Part shown: one piece after another, positions 35,801 to 46,590 of the stretch
How the letters are laid out: each line of letters opens with the position of its first letter
Position numbering within the stretch: the stretch's first letter is position 1
NCBI GenBank assembly: GCA_963924555.1
Contig: OZ004589.1
Location: forward strand, 2,108,001 to 2,172,000
Source: Crambe crambe
Lineage: Eukaryota; Porifera; Demospongiae; Poecilosclerida; Crambeidae
DNA length: 64,000 nt
Direction: 5' to 3'
Program-made: the position numbers and the translations under genes
Notes under the pieces: model-generated
Seen by the model: the letters and a program-made list of their open reading frames with translations, nothing else
The model's database searches: none
Told to the model about the DNA's origin: nothing

Positions 35801-38652
35801 AAACAGAATGGGGGGAGCAAATTTTCAAGGAACTCCAAGTTGAATAAGCCATAAATGGTTTTGTAATTGGTTGTTATCTTGGCACTTGTTTCAAGATGGA
35901 AGGAGCTTGAGACCATCTGGCAGTAAAGGATAAAGGCATGGGCTGGTCCATTAGTGAGATGTAAATCAAAAGAAATGAGGGCTGAAAACAGAAAGATGCT
36001 GGGATAGTACGTTGAAATGAGATATTTGGCAATACTAGCATATAGATTGCTATTAGTGCACTCTACGCATTCGTAGATTTCAGAGTTGACAGCAGGTCCT
36101 AAACCACTGGTACATTCGCCGCATATTACTCCTGTCCTGTTATTGTTACATACAACATCATTTAAATCTGCAGACTTCTTGGGCAGAGTGATGTCAGACT
36201 GTGTTTTACCACAGAAACTTGAGGGACACTTGCCTACAAAATACTTATCACTATCGTTCAATGATCCTATCCAATGATTAGCAGCGAGTTTCGCTTCTAC
36301 TGCCAAGCGCTTCAATGTATCCCGATCACATTTAACACTTCCATTGTATGAACAACATTTACAGACACCACCCGTCTCTTTGAATCCTGGTGGACAAGGA
36401 ATAAACTTCACCCTGTCAGCCCTGAATGTAGCTACCAGAATGTTATCACCTGGAGCATTGATGAGGAGATCAACCTTATCTGATCTGTTTAAACTCACTT
36501 TGCCTTCCATGGCATAGGCTTGCTTACCACCATATGTGTAACTGAGAATAGTGCTATTCGTTACATCAATATTGTAATCGTTTTTGATAGAGATCGGCAA
36601 CATAAAGACTTGACCAGGGAAAACTTGTATGTTATCGGATCGAAGTCTTATGTAACTCGGTTCCGTCGTTATCTGCTTAGAACAGTTTACTTGTAAAATA
36701 TCATCATAGTATATCCAATAATCATCATCCCAGCAGAATACAGACTGGATTCCTTCGTAGCCATTACCCCCAGCCCACGAACAGGGACGTAGTGATGAAG
36801 AGTGTATAGAATTACCTCGTTGACGATTTTGATCAAGGTTATTATGAAACTGAAAAGTTGCAGTCCATTCTTCAGGGGTAAAAGAAGGGTCAACATGTCG
36901 TATGAAACAGTTCGGTTGTGTCCTTGAATCGTCCATTTCGATGTACTTGTTATAAATAGCTCCACCTTTGTCCGTAGCAGTGTTATTATCAAAGAATATT
37001 TTTGTGTCTTGATCAATCAGGATGTAAGATGCACCTAGCAATGATATAGCTCCTCCTCTATATCCACTATTATCAGTAAAATTCACAATGCTTTGAGCGA
37101 AGTTCACAGCACTTCCTGTGAGAGCCAAGGCAGTGCCTGAATTGTCACGAAAATAAATTTCTCCTTTGAAAGCCACGTTGAGAACTTGATGGATGTATAC
37201 GGCACCTATTCCCAAGGTGTGTGGGAAGTCTCTCTTGTCCAGCAAATCTGCATATGAAACACTATTACCTTTAAAAGAACAGCTCGAAACCACCACATTC
37301 ATCATGATACCTTTAGTGACAAGAGGAAAAGCACTGATATGTAAAGCGCCGCCTAATTTAGCAAAGTTGCTCTGAAAAGTTACGTTTTCTAGTTTCAAAA
37401 ATGCTTCCTTCCCGATATCTGTGTACTGGAGAGCTGGTGACACTGATAAACCACCTCCGTACATTGCCGAGTTAAAAAGAAATTTGCTATGGATTATTTC
37501 AATATAATTGCCATGCTTGGAATTGGAGATATTTTTATATACATAATGTCCGATTCTCATTCCACCACCTCCAGTTCCAGTCTCAAGGGTATAGCTACAT
37601 TCGTTATCACTCAAAATACAATCTGTAATATATGCCGAGTTGTCCGTCGCATTATCGTGGAACTCCAAAAAGAGTCCGCCACCCCACTGAGCCTTGTTAT
37701 TTGTGAAACGACAGTTAGAAATATGAAAGACATTATTTATAGCACCACCTTTGACAAATACAGACAACCCGCCTCCTCGACCAAAGGCCTGATGGTTGCT
37801 TCTATCAGGTACAATATACGTTTGAATTCGTACCGAACTGATCGTTTCAGGTCTCTCTTCACTAGCCTCATTACTGGCTACATTATTAGAAAAAGTTGAA
37901 TTCATGAAGAAATAATACGCCCCAACAACAGGGTGTGTATTGAATTTATTGCTGCAGTATTTCTCACCAGGAATACAGTAGGAAAACTCCACATAGAAGC
38001 CACCACCGCCATATGAATTAGGCGGTGTTACCTTGTTATCCATAAACACACTATTCTCAATGGTGTTATTGCCCCCTGTGTCATACATCACCACACCTGT
38101 TGCATTAGGACTGAGACTAACATTTACATGCTTCATGTGGACATTTGCACACAAGTAGAAGTAGAGACCAACTTTAAATTCGTAGAGCAACACTTCAGAA
38201 TGAACGGAGTTGGTTACTCTCCTGCTGGTACTGCGTCTTGTCACTTTTCTACTGGTACTATGTCTCGTTGCTGCACAGTATTCGAATGTTACACCCACAA
38301 TTTCAAGGTTAGATACATTGACAAAGGCCAGTCCAGTTTCTTCTCCATCACATGAGATAACAGATTCAGATCCAGAAAGTGCAAGAAATTTCAAGTGTTT
38401 AAAAGGATCAACTGGTTTTCTAAGAGTGTAGAAGGTATTTGGTTGGAGAATATAGTTGGTGGAGTCCATTCTGTACTCAAAGGCATATTCAAGGGACTTA
38501 CAAGGAATCCTTGAGGAGTTTGAAGTGTGACACTCGAAAGAGTCCTCTGCAGTGGCTGGATCGATATAAATGTTGTGGAGATGGGCTTCTACAGTGCTAG
38601 TGGTGACGACAACCAAAAGCGAGACAGTAAACATCATTCCATACACAGCCAT
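32829..38652 (-). CDS. Beta-helix ectodomain / multipass membrane / ZU5 / Death-domain receptor
   Basis: Six exons join in phase (38652-34839, 34746-34193, 33902-33753, 33687-33495, 33367-33311, 33097-32829), giving about 1678 residues. A signal peptide (1-23) precedes a long ectodomain of Asn/Gly-rich repeats (NNxAxxGGGL/I motifs, about 150-610) typical of right-handed beta-helices. Cys-rich segments follow, including CKCCSYNG and GVICGECTSG (~843), then eight or nine hydrophobic helices (~880-1220) with the DAFQGCYK motif. The cytosolic part has a ZU5 domain (VPASALPKG, LVSPVF, PVTLEIQHCA), a second beta domain (position of UPA) and a C-terminal Death domain (LGLHLPNLDN...HAWLQRM...LIQALEESG). 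ZU5-UPA-Death occurs in UNC5, PIDD and ankyrin and signals through Death-domain adaptors. It is probably a surface recognition receptor (inference). Confidence 0.85.
33208..33244. repeat. TTG trinucleotide microsatellite
   Basis: About twelve TTG units with one TCG interruption, in the last intron of the receptor gene. Confidence 0.9.
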
Positions 38653-40317
38653 TTCCGCGCTAGCTAGAGGGGGATCCCCTTAGAATTGTTTCGCTGACTG
38701 ATTAGGCCACTCAAGAATAAACCAACTCACAGTGCTGTTTCGGGGGTGTGTCTAAGTTAAGTGCTTGTAATTGCATTGTGCATGTGACGTACGTCAACGG
38801 TGCATATCGCATGCTGTATATACGTATACAGTGGTACAGCGGTTTTCCAAAACCTTGCAACAGGAAAGCGGAAAGCGGAAGTGATTGGAGCGAACTGGTT
38901 GGTCAGATTGCTTATATTGATCATGTGACTCGCTTTCTGCAGTTGCAAGATTTTGGAAAACCGCTGTACGTGGTTTGCAGGTTGCTTGACACAGTACTTC
39001 AGTCAGCAAGGTCACATGGACCAATCAGATTCATGCTGACATCATTGCCTGCAAATCTGATTGGTTCATGTGACCTCGGTGGCTGCAGTACTAGTGTCTA
39101 CTGTATATATCTGTAGCTGTACGCGCGCGCATGATTACATGCACACGTGATATCGAGCGTCTTTATACGCGCACGCGCGAGCGAGTAATTTCACAGGCAG
39201 CTGTTTTGACTTTATTAAAAAGAGCCTAAAGATAGGCAATCAGGGCTTATTGCAACTTTTGTGGCTTGGCATTTCAATGGATAGATCCAGCTAAAAATAC
39301 TTGTCCATAATTTTGGCAGTTGTTAGCTAGCCACGTCTTGAGGGACTATTAATTTCATGTCTGCTTCAGCGATAGGCTCAGGTTGTAAAGGTGTAGCTAT
39401 GCAGTTCCTTCATTTGCTTCACTATAATTTTGTCTCAGTGGTTGAGGAGAACTGCCATGCTGTTCTTTGAGCTTTCAACTTTGGGGTGAGCCATTAGCTA
39501 ATGCAGTGTGAGCTTGTGTCTGAGATGACAAGTGTCACTGAGAGAGGCAAATTCAAACACAATGGACTACCAGCCCACCATCAAGGGGAAGTACCAGTTG
39601 AGCATTAAGTCCACATCCAGGGGAGTCCATTCTCTGTAGCTAGCTAGTTGCAAAGCTGCCCCTTGAGAAGCTTGGCACTCAAATCCTAACCATAAGTGGA
39701 GCAAATAGCTAGACCAGTAAGTGGGACTCAAGAAGTGGTGGTAGCTAGCATCATCTCCATTTCTACTCGTAGTGGAGGTCAGGGACAGTTTGAATGACAT
39801 TGTCCTTGTTGCATGGCAGCTGGATGGTGAGGGTAACATCCTTCACCTTGTAGCAGATATTTGTTCAGAAGTTAACTGAAAAGTGGTATAGCTAGCTAGC
39901 TTCCTCTCTGTAGTCGGTAAAAAGTTTATCGATTCCTGTATGTCGGTGGGAGTTATCCTAGCCTTACCAATAATTTTGTGAAATCATTTGGTCACAGGGC
40001 AGTGGACCAGGAGAATTAAGATGTAGCAGCTATGCATGTGTGTGATACAAACATTATCTTCAAGTGTTCACTAATTATACTATTTTCTGTATATTTTACT
40101 TCCTATTAGCTATGTCATTTTCATTGCAAGTCCCTTTTTCATGCAGCTTTTTTTTCAAAATTTCAATTAAAAAACAAACAAACAAAACAAATAAATAATA
40201 ATAATAATAATAATAATAATATGAGCATGTAAAAGTATAATCCAGAGTTGAAAGTTTAGAAACAGAAAAGTCGGATACAGGAAAAAAGACATAAAGATAT
40301 ACAGGAAGTAAAACCCA
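38653..40317. other. Intergenic region with a double hairpin
   Basis: No supported gene. Two adjacent inverted repeats lie upstream of the receptor start. GTACAGCGGTTTTCC... (38834-38861) pairs with 38942-38969 (27 of 28 bases), and AGGTCACATGGACC... (39009-39031) pairs with 39054-39076. An alternating CG/CA run (about 39120-39182) and an AAT microsatellite (40192-40220) follow. Confidence 0.6.
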
Positions 40318-42626
40318 TTACTGACAAGTGGAGTAAAAAAGTAAAGAAATGAGAGTCAGCACTGACCAATGCCCAGCAATTTCTCTCCTACTTGAACTAT
40401 CTGGTACACTCTTATAGTATTGTTTTTGACTGATAGAAAATCCACCACATTTGGGGAAGCCTGGAGGAGCAGGGTTATGCCTTGACTCCACTTCGTTAAT
40501 GGCCACAGCCATTCCCTGCAGTACATGAGAAATGAAATGGCAATGCAAGAACCAGAATCCAGGATTGTCTGACCGAAAGTGGAGCACGACGTAGCCACCA
40601 CCAGGAACGATAATGGTGTCTTTACGAACAGTTTTATCACTAATAGTGAAAGTTGGAGAAGACCCATTCCAAGATGGGAGACTGCAGCGTGGATCATTAC
40701 ATCTGATGTCTGAAGAACGAGTTTGTAGTGTTCCATTGCCACCATTATATGGTCCATAGCTGATATCCACCACATGGAAGTGGTGTCCATGCAAATGCAT
40801 TGGGTGCGAGGAGCCCTGACCACCACCAGTAATGAATTCATTCCCAACCAAACTGAGGACTAATCGAACTGTCTTATTGAAAGTAGCTACTAACGTCACG
40901 GACATGAGTACAGTGGCAAGAATTGTCACAAGGTGTATTAACATCACAAAATTCTGCTGGATTGATGGATTCTTTCTGTGTCTGGAGTGGGAAAGGAGGA
41001 AGTTGCATGTTTCGTCCATTCATAGAAATGGATATTGCTCCCATGTTGAAGAAGAGTTCACAATCAGGACAGTTTTGGTCGACATTGGCAGAAGGGAGCT
41101 CGCTGCTTGGTGTAGGCCATAACATGCGAAGTTCATGTGCATTGATGCATTGACGGATGTTGTAGGAAAGATGGAAGGAGCGAAAGGGACAATTCACTGC
41201 TACACAGCCACCCATGTTACCACATGTCGTAACATCAAAAGGAATAGAGATGTTCTTGATTTGTTCATAACTTGTAGAACGTGGAGGAGGAGCAGGATTG
41301 TAATGGAGTATTCCTTCGGCAAAATTCCCCAGAGACTGGTAAGGAGGACCACTGGTAAAGTTGACTTCGAGAGTTTCAGCTCTTATCCAGTAATCATTGA
41401 CATCTCGTCGTGGCTTATTGGCTTTGAGAAGGAAATCGTACCTTTCTCCAGTGTGAAGAATGACAAACTGTGCTTCCACTGGTTCAATGATGGATCCATC
41501 AGTTGAGATGATAGTAAGGTTATGTTCATCAATGGAAAACTTGTAGGCAAACTGACTCTGAGCTCCTATCAGTCTGAAACGGTATATATTGCCACTTTCG
41601 ACATTGAATATCTCTAATCTGGTTCGTTCATAAGATACATCCTTGTTCCGTCCCTTGCCATTGATCAAACCAGAAAAGAAAGGGATGTGGCCAAGAGACA
41701 GTCCATCTGCACTAACCGTTCTTAGATAACGTTTGTATGGCTTGGCCACACCCAGTTCTAATTGGGATCTCCCCCGCCAGCTTGCCAGGATACAATCCAC
41801 TTTTTGGAGGAGTGTATCGCTCTATATGTGACACTTTATCCCACTCATGTAGATTCAGAGTCTGGTTTCCTGGACTGTCTACGATCGTTCCAATATTAAG
41901 AGCATTTTCGAGCATTGCTCTACGTTCAGCCGATTCACGGACTATGAGAGCTCCAAAAAATCCATCAGCTCTCTGAGTCACACTATGAGAATGGTACCAG
42001 AATGAGCCTGTGGGAGCGGCTTTGAAGTAGTATTGGAATGACTCCATGGGACCGATTGGACATTGAGTGATGTGTATGGCTCCATCCATCCACGGCGTGT
42101 TCCTCTGGTCCATACCGTGCCAGTGGATAGAAATGGCTTCCGTAATCATTCTGTTTATCACGTTAGCTATTATGACCTGTCCTTCATGCACCACCAAAGT
42201 TGGTCCTGGGACTAGTCCATTGACAGCTATAACCGCTCGATATGTCCTTCCATCTACAGTCAGAGGTACAGTACACTTAGCGCTGGGAAAATCTTCATTG
42301 AAAGTAGCACAATCACTACCCCCAGGGATGAAAGAAGGCAACAGATATCCTGTTCTGTTGATATAAAATGGCTTCCCTTCTCCCTTCAGTCTTCTTTGAG
42401 TTTGAGTGTCCAGTTGATCAACTGGTACATAACCTATAGTTTCTTCTATCTTATACGCTGTGAATGTTTGTAACTGTTCGATAGCAAGAGTGAACTCACA
42501 CTCATCTGCTGTTTCCCTACACTTGCAAACTTTATGCTGTGTACCACATGGGACAACATGACGATCAATGACTGCATTGGCCAGTGAAATGGTGATAATC
42601 ATAAGGACCAAGTACTTCGTAGCCAT
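40318..42626 (-). pseudogene. MCO5: subfamily 2 multicopper oxidase with two frameshifts
   Basis: Three overlapping open frames cover a complete MCO: 42626-41712 (signal peptide MATKYLVLMIITISLANA, HWHGMDQ, FWYHSHSV), 41800-40874 (middle cupredoxin) and 41019-40318 (HPMHLHGHHFHVVD, HCHFISHVLQGM, GPI-like tail). The frame changes near 41755, where a segment present in MCO6 is also shortened, and near 40890 (SSYFQ-stop against FNKTVRLVLSLVG). All four copper motifs are intact, including the type 1 His in HCHFISH, so inactivation is recent or the indels are assembly errors. Introns are unlikely because no sequence is left over at the junctions. Confidence 0.85.
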
Positions 42627-43405
42627 CGTGTTTACTTCCTGGTATATAAAATCACTCCTTTGCGCACGCGCGATACATCAAAACAACAAGTGGGCGTGTA
42701 CGTATTTAGAGCGACCCTTGTAGAAGCTAGCCTATAGGAGTACGAGTGTCCATTGTGCAGAGTTTAAGTAAGTTACCCAGACCAGGTAGATATAAAAATT
42801 CGACCCCAGTTTTTCTGTGTTTAGTTGCGTTGATTGTTAGCTGGCTAGCTAGACTACACCTTTCTCTTAAAGCAGATCGATTCCTGATAGCCAATTAAAA
42901 TAGCTAGGTGCTGGTTCTTATAAGGCTCTATAACATAGTTCCAGTAAGAAGTTCGGGGATCTAATCTCTAGGCTTACTTCTAGGTGCCAAGTGAACACAA
43001 GTAGCTTACCAATGGACTGAACTAGTCGTCCAGGCTTCAAAGTGCTCTGTTCCAAGAAAACCAGTCTAGAATTTATGCCTACAGCTAGTACACTATGCTT
43101 ATACCCTAGTTGGCTAGCTATGATATAGAGCAGAGTTGAATTGCATACATTAATATTACTGCTATGCTCATAATTAGTACATTAATGCTTAATATAGCAC
43201 ACAATCTGAAACATCATATAGCAGAGTTGTACATAGCTACTCGGTCTGTAATGTCACTGTAATCGCCATGTAAGCTATAGTGTTCATAATCTAACCCTGA
43301 TGAGAATAGTAGCTATAGGCTATTCATACCTCAATACTAATAATGTCTACAACTACTTAAAAGGAATGATAACCTTTTTTCCCATAATGTAGGAAAGCCA
43401 CAACA
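42627..43405. promoter_or_regulatory. Shared head-to-head upstream region of MCO5 and MCO6
   Basis: The two genes diverge from this 779-bp gap, so both promoters must lie here unless 5' exons exist. No TATA box or known factor site was recognised with confidence. MCO6's ATG is preceded by AAGCCACAACA. Confidence 0.4.
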
Positions 43406-45748
43406 ATGGAGTGCTTCAAACTCTCTTTGCTTCTATTAGTCTTCAGCTCAATGGCTATCGCTATCATTGACCGTCACATCGTCCCGTGTGATACCCAGCG
43501 CAAGGTTTGCGAATGCAGAGAATCGGCTAACGAGTGCGAGTTCACCCTTCTGGTAGAAGAACTGCAGACATTCACTGCGTATGAAGTTGAAACGAATAGT
43601 GGTTATGTGCCCATTGATCAAATTGATATACAGACTCAGCGCACAAGAGAAGAAGAAGGCAAGCCATTTTACATCAACAGCATGGGAACCATAACACCGT
43701 CTTTCATCTCCAGGGATGATGACGGAGATAGTGATTGTATTACCTATGATGAGGATTTTGATGGAGCAAAATGCACAGTACCTCTCACTGTGGATGGTAA
43801 AACCTTTCGGCCGTTCATCGCCGTCAACGGATTAGTTCCAGGACCGATTTTGGTGGTGTATGAAGGACAGGTCATAATAGTTAACTTGATAAATGGATTG
43901 GTTACAGAAACCATTTCTATCCACTGGCACGGTATGGACCAGAGGAACACGCCATGGATGGATGGAGCCATACACGTTAATCAATGTCCAATCGGTCCCA
44001 TGGAGTCGTTCCGATACTACTTCAAAGCCGCACCCACAGGCTCATTCTGGTATCACTCTCACAGGGTGACTCAGAGAGCCGATGGACTTTTCGGAGCTCT
44101 GATAGTCCGTGAATCGGCTGAACGTAGAGCAATGCTTGAGAATGCTCTCAATGTTGGAATGATCATAGACAGTCCAGGAAACCAGACTCTGACTCTGCAT
44201 GAGTGGAATCAAGAATCCAACTTGGACAGGTATACTCGCGTCAAGGGAGATGTTGGATTCTTTCCGGGCAAACCCATAGGGGATGTCCCCGTACCACCAA
44301 GTGAACAGATGGGTCAACAATACGAACCGTTTGAAGCCACTTTTGGTCCAGATGGACTTGAAGTTGGAGACACACCTTTCTTTTCTGGTCTGATTAATGG
44401 CAAGGGACGGAACAAGGATGTACCTTATGAACGAACCAGATTAGAGATATTCAATGTCGAAAGTGGCAATGTGTATCGTTTCAGACTGATAGGAGCTCAG
44501 AGTCAGTTTGCATACAAGTTTTCCATTGATGAACATAACCTTACTGTCATCTCAACTGATGGATCCATCATTGAACCAGTGGAAGCACAGTTTATCATCC
44601 TTCACACTGGAGAGAGGTACGATTTCCTTCTCAAAGCCAATAAGCCACGACAAGATTACTGGATAAGAGCTGAGACTCTCGAAGTCAACATTACCAGTGG
44701 CCTTCCATACCAATCTCTAGGGAATGTTGCCGAAGGAATACTCCATTACAATCCTGCTCCTCCTCCACGTTCTACAAGTTATGAACAAATCAAGAACATC
44801 TCTATTCCTTTTGATGTTACGACATGTGGTAACATGGGCGGCTGTGTAGCAGTGAATTGTCCCTTTCGCTCCTTCCATCCTTCCTACAACATCCGTCAAT
44901 GCATCAATGCACATGAACTTCGCATGTTATGGCCTACACCAAGCAGCGAGCTCCCTTCTGCTGATGTCGACCCAAACTGTCCCGATTGTGAAATCTTCTT
45001 CAACATAGGATCTGACACAGACTCCATGAATGGTCGCAACATGCAACTTCCTCCTTTCCCACTCCAGACCCAGAAAGAATCCATCAATCCAGCAGAATTT
45101 TGTGATGTTAATACACCTTGCAATAGCGATGATGATGAAGCATGTCCCTGTATTCATGTTCGCAGTATCACCTCATTCAACAAGACGATTCGATTTGTCC
45201 TCAGTCTTGTTGGTAACGACGTCTTGGAAGGGGAGGGCTCTACACACCCAATACATCTCCACGGACATCACTTCCATGTGGTGGACATTGGTTATGGACC
45301 TTATTACGCCAACAACGCCACCCTAAGGACGCGTTCCTCAGATATCAGATGTAGCGATCCACGTTGCAGTCTCCCTTCTTGGAATGGGTCACGCCCAACT
45401 TTCACCATTGATGATAAAACTGTTCGTAAAGACACTGTCATCGTTCCTGGTGGTGGTTACGTCGTGATTCACTTTCGATCGGACAATCCTGGATTCTGGT
45501 TCATGCACTGCCACATCATACCTGACCTGCTGGAAGGCATGGCAGTGGTCATCAACGAAGTGGAGTCACGACATAACCCAGCCCCTCCGGGTTATCCAAC
45601 ATGCGGTGGATTCTCCATTGGTCAGGACCAATTCTACAATAGCCTTGCATTCGATCCAGACAACTCCGGCACAAGAGAAGCATCAAGTTTGTGGTTGCTG
45701 ATGGTTTCGATACTTGTATATCTAACATCTGTGACATTTGTGTTTTAA
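43406..45748 (+). CDS. MCO6: laccase-like multicopper oxidase with Asp at a type 1 copper position
   Basis: The 780-residue single-exon ORF has a signal peptide (MECFKLSLLLLVFSSMAIA) and a Cys-rich segment (CDTQRKVCECRESANECEF). HWHGMDQ is at 173 and FWYHSH near 213, followed by HPIHLHGHHFHVVD and HCHIIPDLLEGM from His701. All eight trinuclear-cluster histidines are present. The third type 1 ligand, normally His in HCHIxxH, is Asp707 (codon GAC at 45524-45526). Cys702 and Met712 remain. The type 1 copper should therefore be altered or absent, changing redox potential or activity. The C-terminus (WLLMVSILVYLTSVTFVF after a small-residue stretch) fits a GPI signal. Large blocks are near-identical to MCO7. 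Confidence 0.93.
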   Translation: MECFKLSLLLLVFSSMAIAIIDRHIVPCDTQRKVCECRESANECEFTLLVEELQTFTAYEVETNSGYVPIDQIDIQTQRTREEEGKPFYINSMGTITPSFISRDDDGDSDCITYDEDFDGAKCTVPLTVDGKTFRPFIAVNGLVPGPILVVYEGQVIIVNLINGLVTETISIHWHGMDQRNTPWMDGAIHVNQCPIGPMESFRYYFKAAPTGSFWYHSHRVTQRADGLFGALIVRESAERRAMLENALNVGMIIDSPGNQTLTLHEWNQESNLDRYTRVKGDVGFFPGKPIGDVPVPPSEQMGQQYEPFEATFGPDGLEVGDTPFFSGLINGKGRNKDVPYERTRLEIFNVESGNVYRFRLIGAQSQFAYKFSIDEHNLTVISTDGSIIEPVEAQFIILHTGERYDFLLKANKPRQDYWIRAETLEVNITSGLPYQSLGNVAEGILHYNPAPPPRSTSYEQIKNISIPFDVTTCGNMGGCVAVNCPFRSFHPSYNIRQCINAHELRMLWPTPSSELPSADVDPNCPDCEIFFNIGSDTDSMNGRNMQLPPFPLQTQKESINPAEFCDVNTPCNSDDDEACPCIHVRSITSFNKTIRFVLSLVGNDVLEGEGSTHPIHLHGHHFHVVDIGYGPYYANNATLRTRSSDIRCSDPRCSLPSWNGSRPTFTIDDKTVRKDTVIVPGGGYVVIHFRSDNPGFWFMHCHIIPDLLEGMAVVINEVESRHNPAPPGYPTCGGFSIGQDQFYNSLAFDPDNSGTREASSLWLLMVSILVYLTSVTFVF

Positions 45749-46590
45749 GATAATTATTGGTTTCTATAGCTACATACCACGACATTTTGTACTAATAATT
45801 CTTATGATTGATCTTTAAATTTTTATCTCATTTAATATTTATTATAAAAAAGGTCAAAATTCCAACTATAATTTATTCATGGGAAATTAGTAACATAATA
45901 CATAGTATGGCAGATTTTATATGGTAAATTGCCATGGTAACACATAATGAATATTGTGCAGGATCTAGGAGTTAGACCCTATAGGGGTGAAAATTCCTCT
46001 CCCATGAGACCAACATAATAGCTAGCCACATCACATTTTCGTAGCTAGCAATGAAATGCAGTCTCTGTCTAGTAGTCGTAGCTATAGCTTCCTATTCTTA
46101 TAGCACGTACTGCATGCAATATTAATAATAATAATAATACTTATAGCAAGCATGCATGCTAGACACTTTAATTTCTAATGATATGCCATAACTATTAGTG
46201 TTACATGGACAGTTACAATAATCGTGTCTCAGATTTAATTAGTTCAAATGCCAAAGGCCTACACCCATGATGTTTTAGTGCATGGATGTTGTTTTCCCCC
46301 ATTATCTATAATACTAACTAATGTCTCCAATCAAGATAAAACTTATGAAGCTATGTCCTTGTGGTAAGAGATTGTCATGAAAACTAATTGACTTGGTCAT
46401 AGCTATAAGATAAATTGTCTGAGTTAAATATATCTGAACTGAAGCCAGTGTGCATGGGTTCTAAACTTAATCAGCTAGTTACGTAGTTATTAGCTACATT
46501 GAATATTGGTACATCATAGATTGCTTAAACTGGACTGCTTCACTATTAGAGCTAGCTGAGCTTCTTCCCACAGATTATTTCAACTGAAAA
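45749..46590. other. MCO6-MCO7 intergenic region
   Basis: AT-rich, no gene seen. It includes a short TAA microsatellite (about 46123-46139). The MCO7 promoter should be at its right end. Confidence 0.6.

Noticed and set aside
38748-39116. 122-codon plus-strand ORF upstream of the receptor
   Set aside because: It runs through both inverted-repeat hairpins and encodes no recognisable protein.
43744-45157. Minus-strand ORFs inside MCO6 (and similar ones in the other MCOs)
   Set aside because: They recur at the same places in every paralogue only because they are antisense shadows of the conserved oxidase frame.
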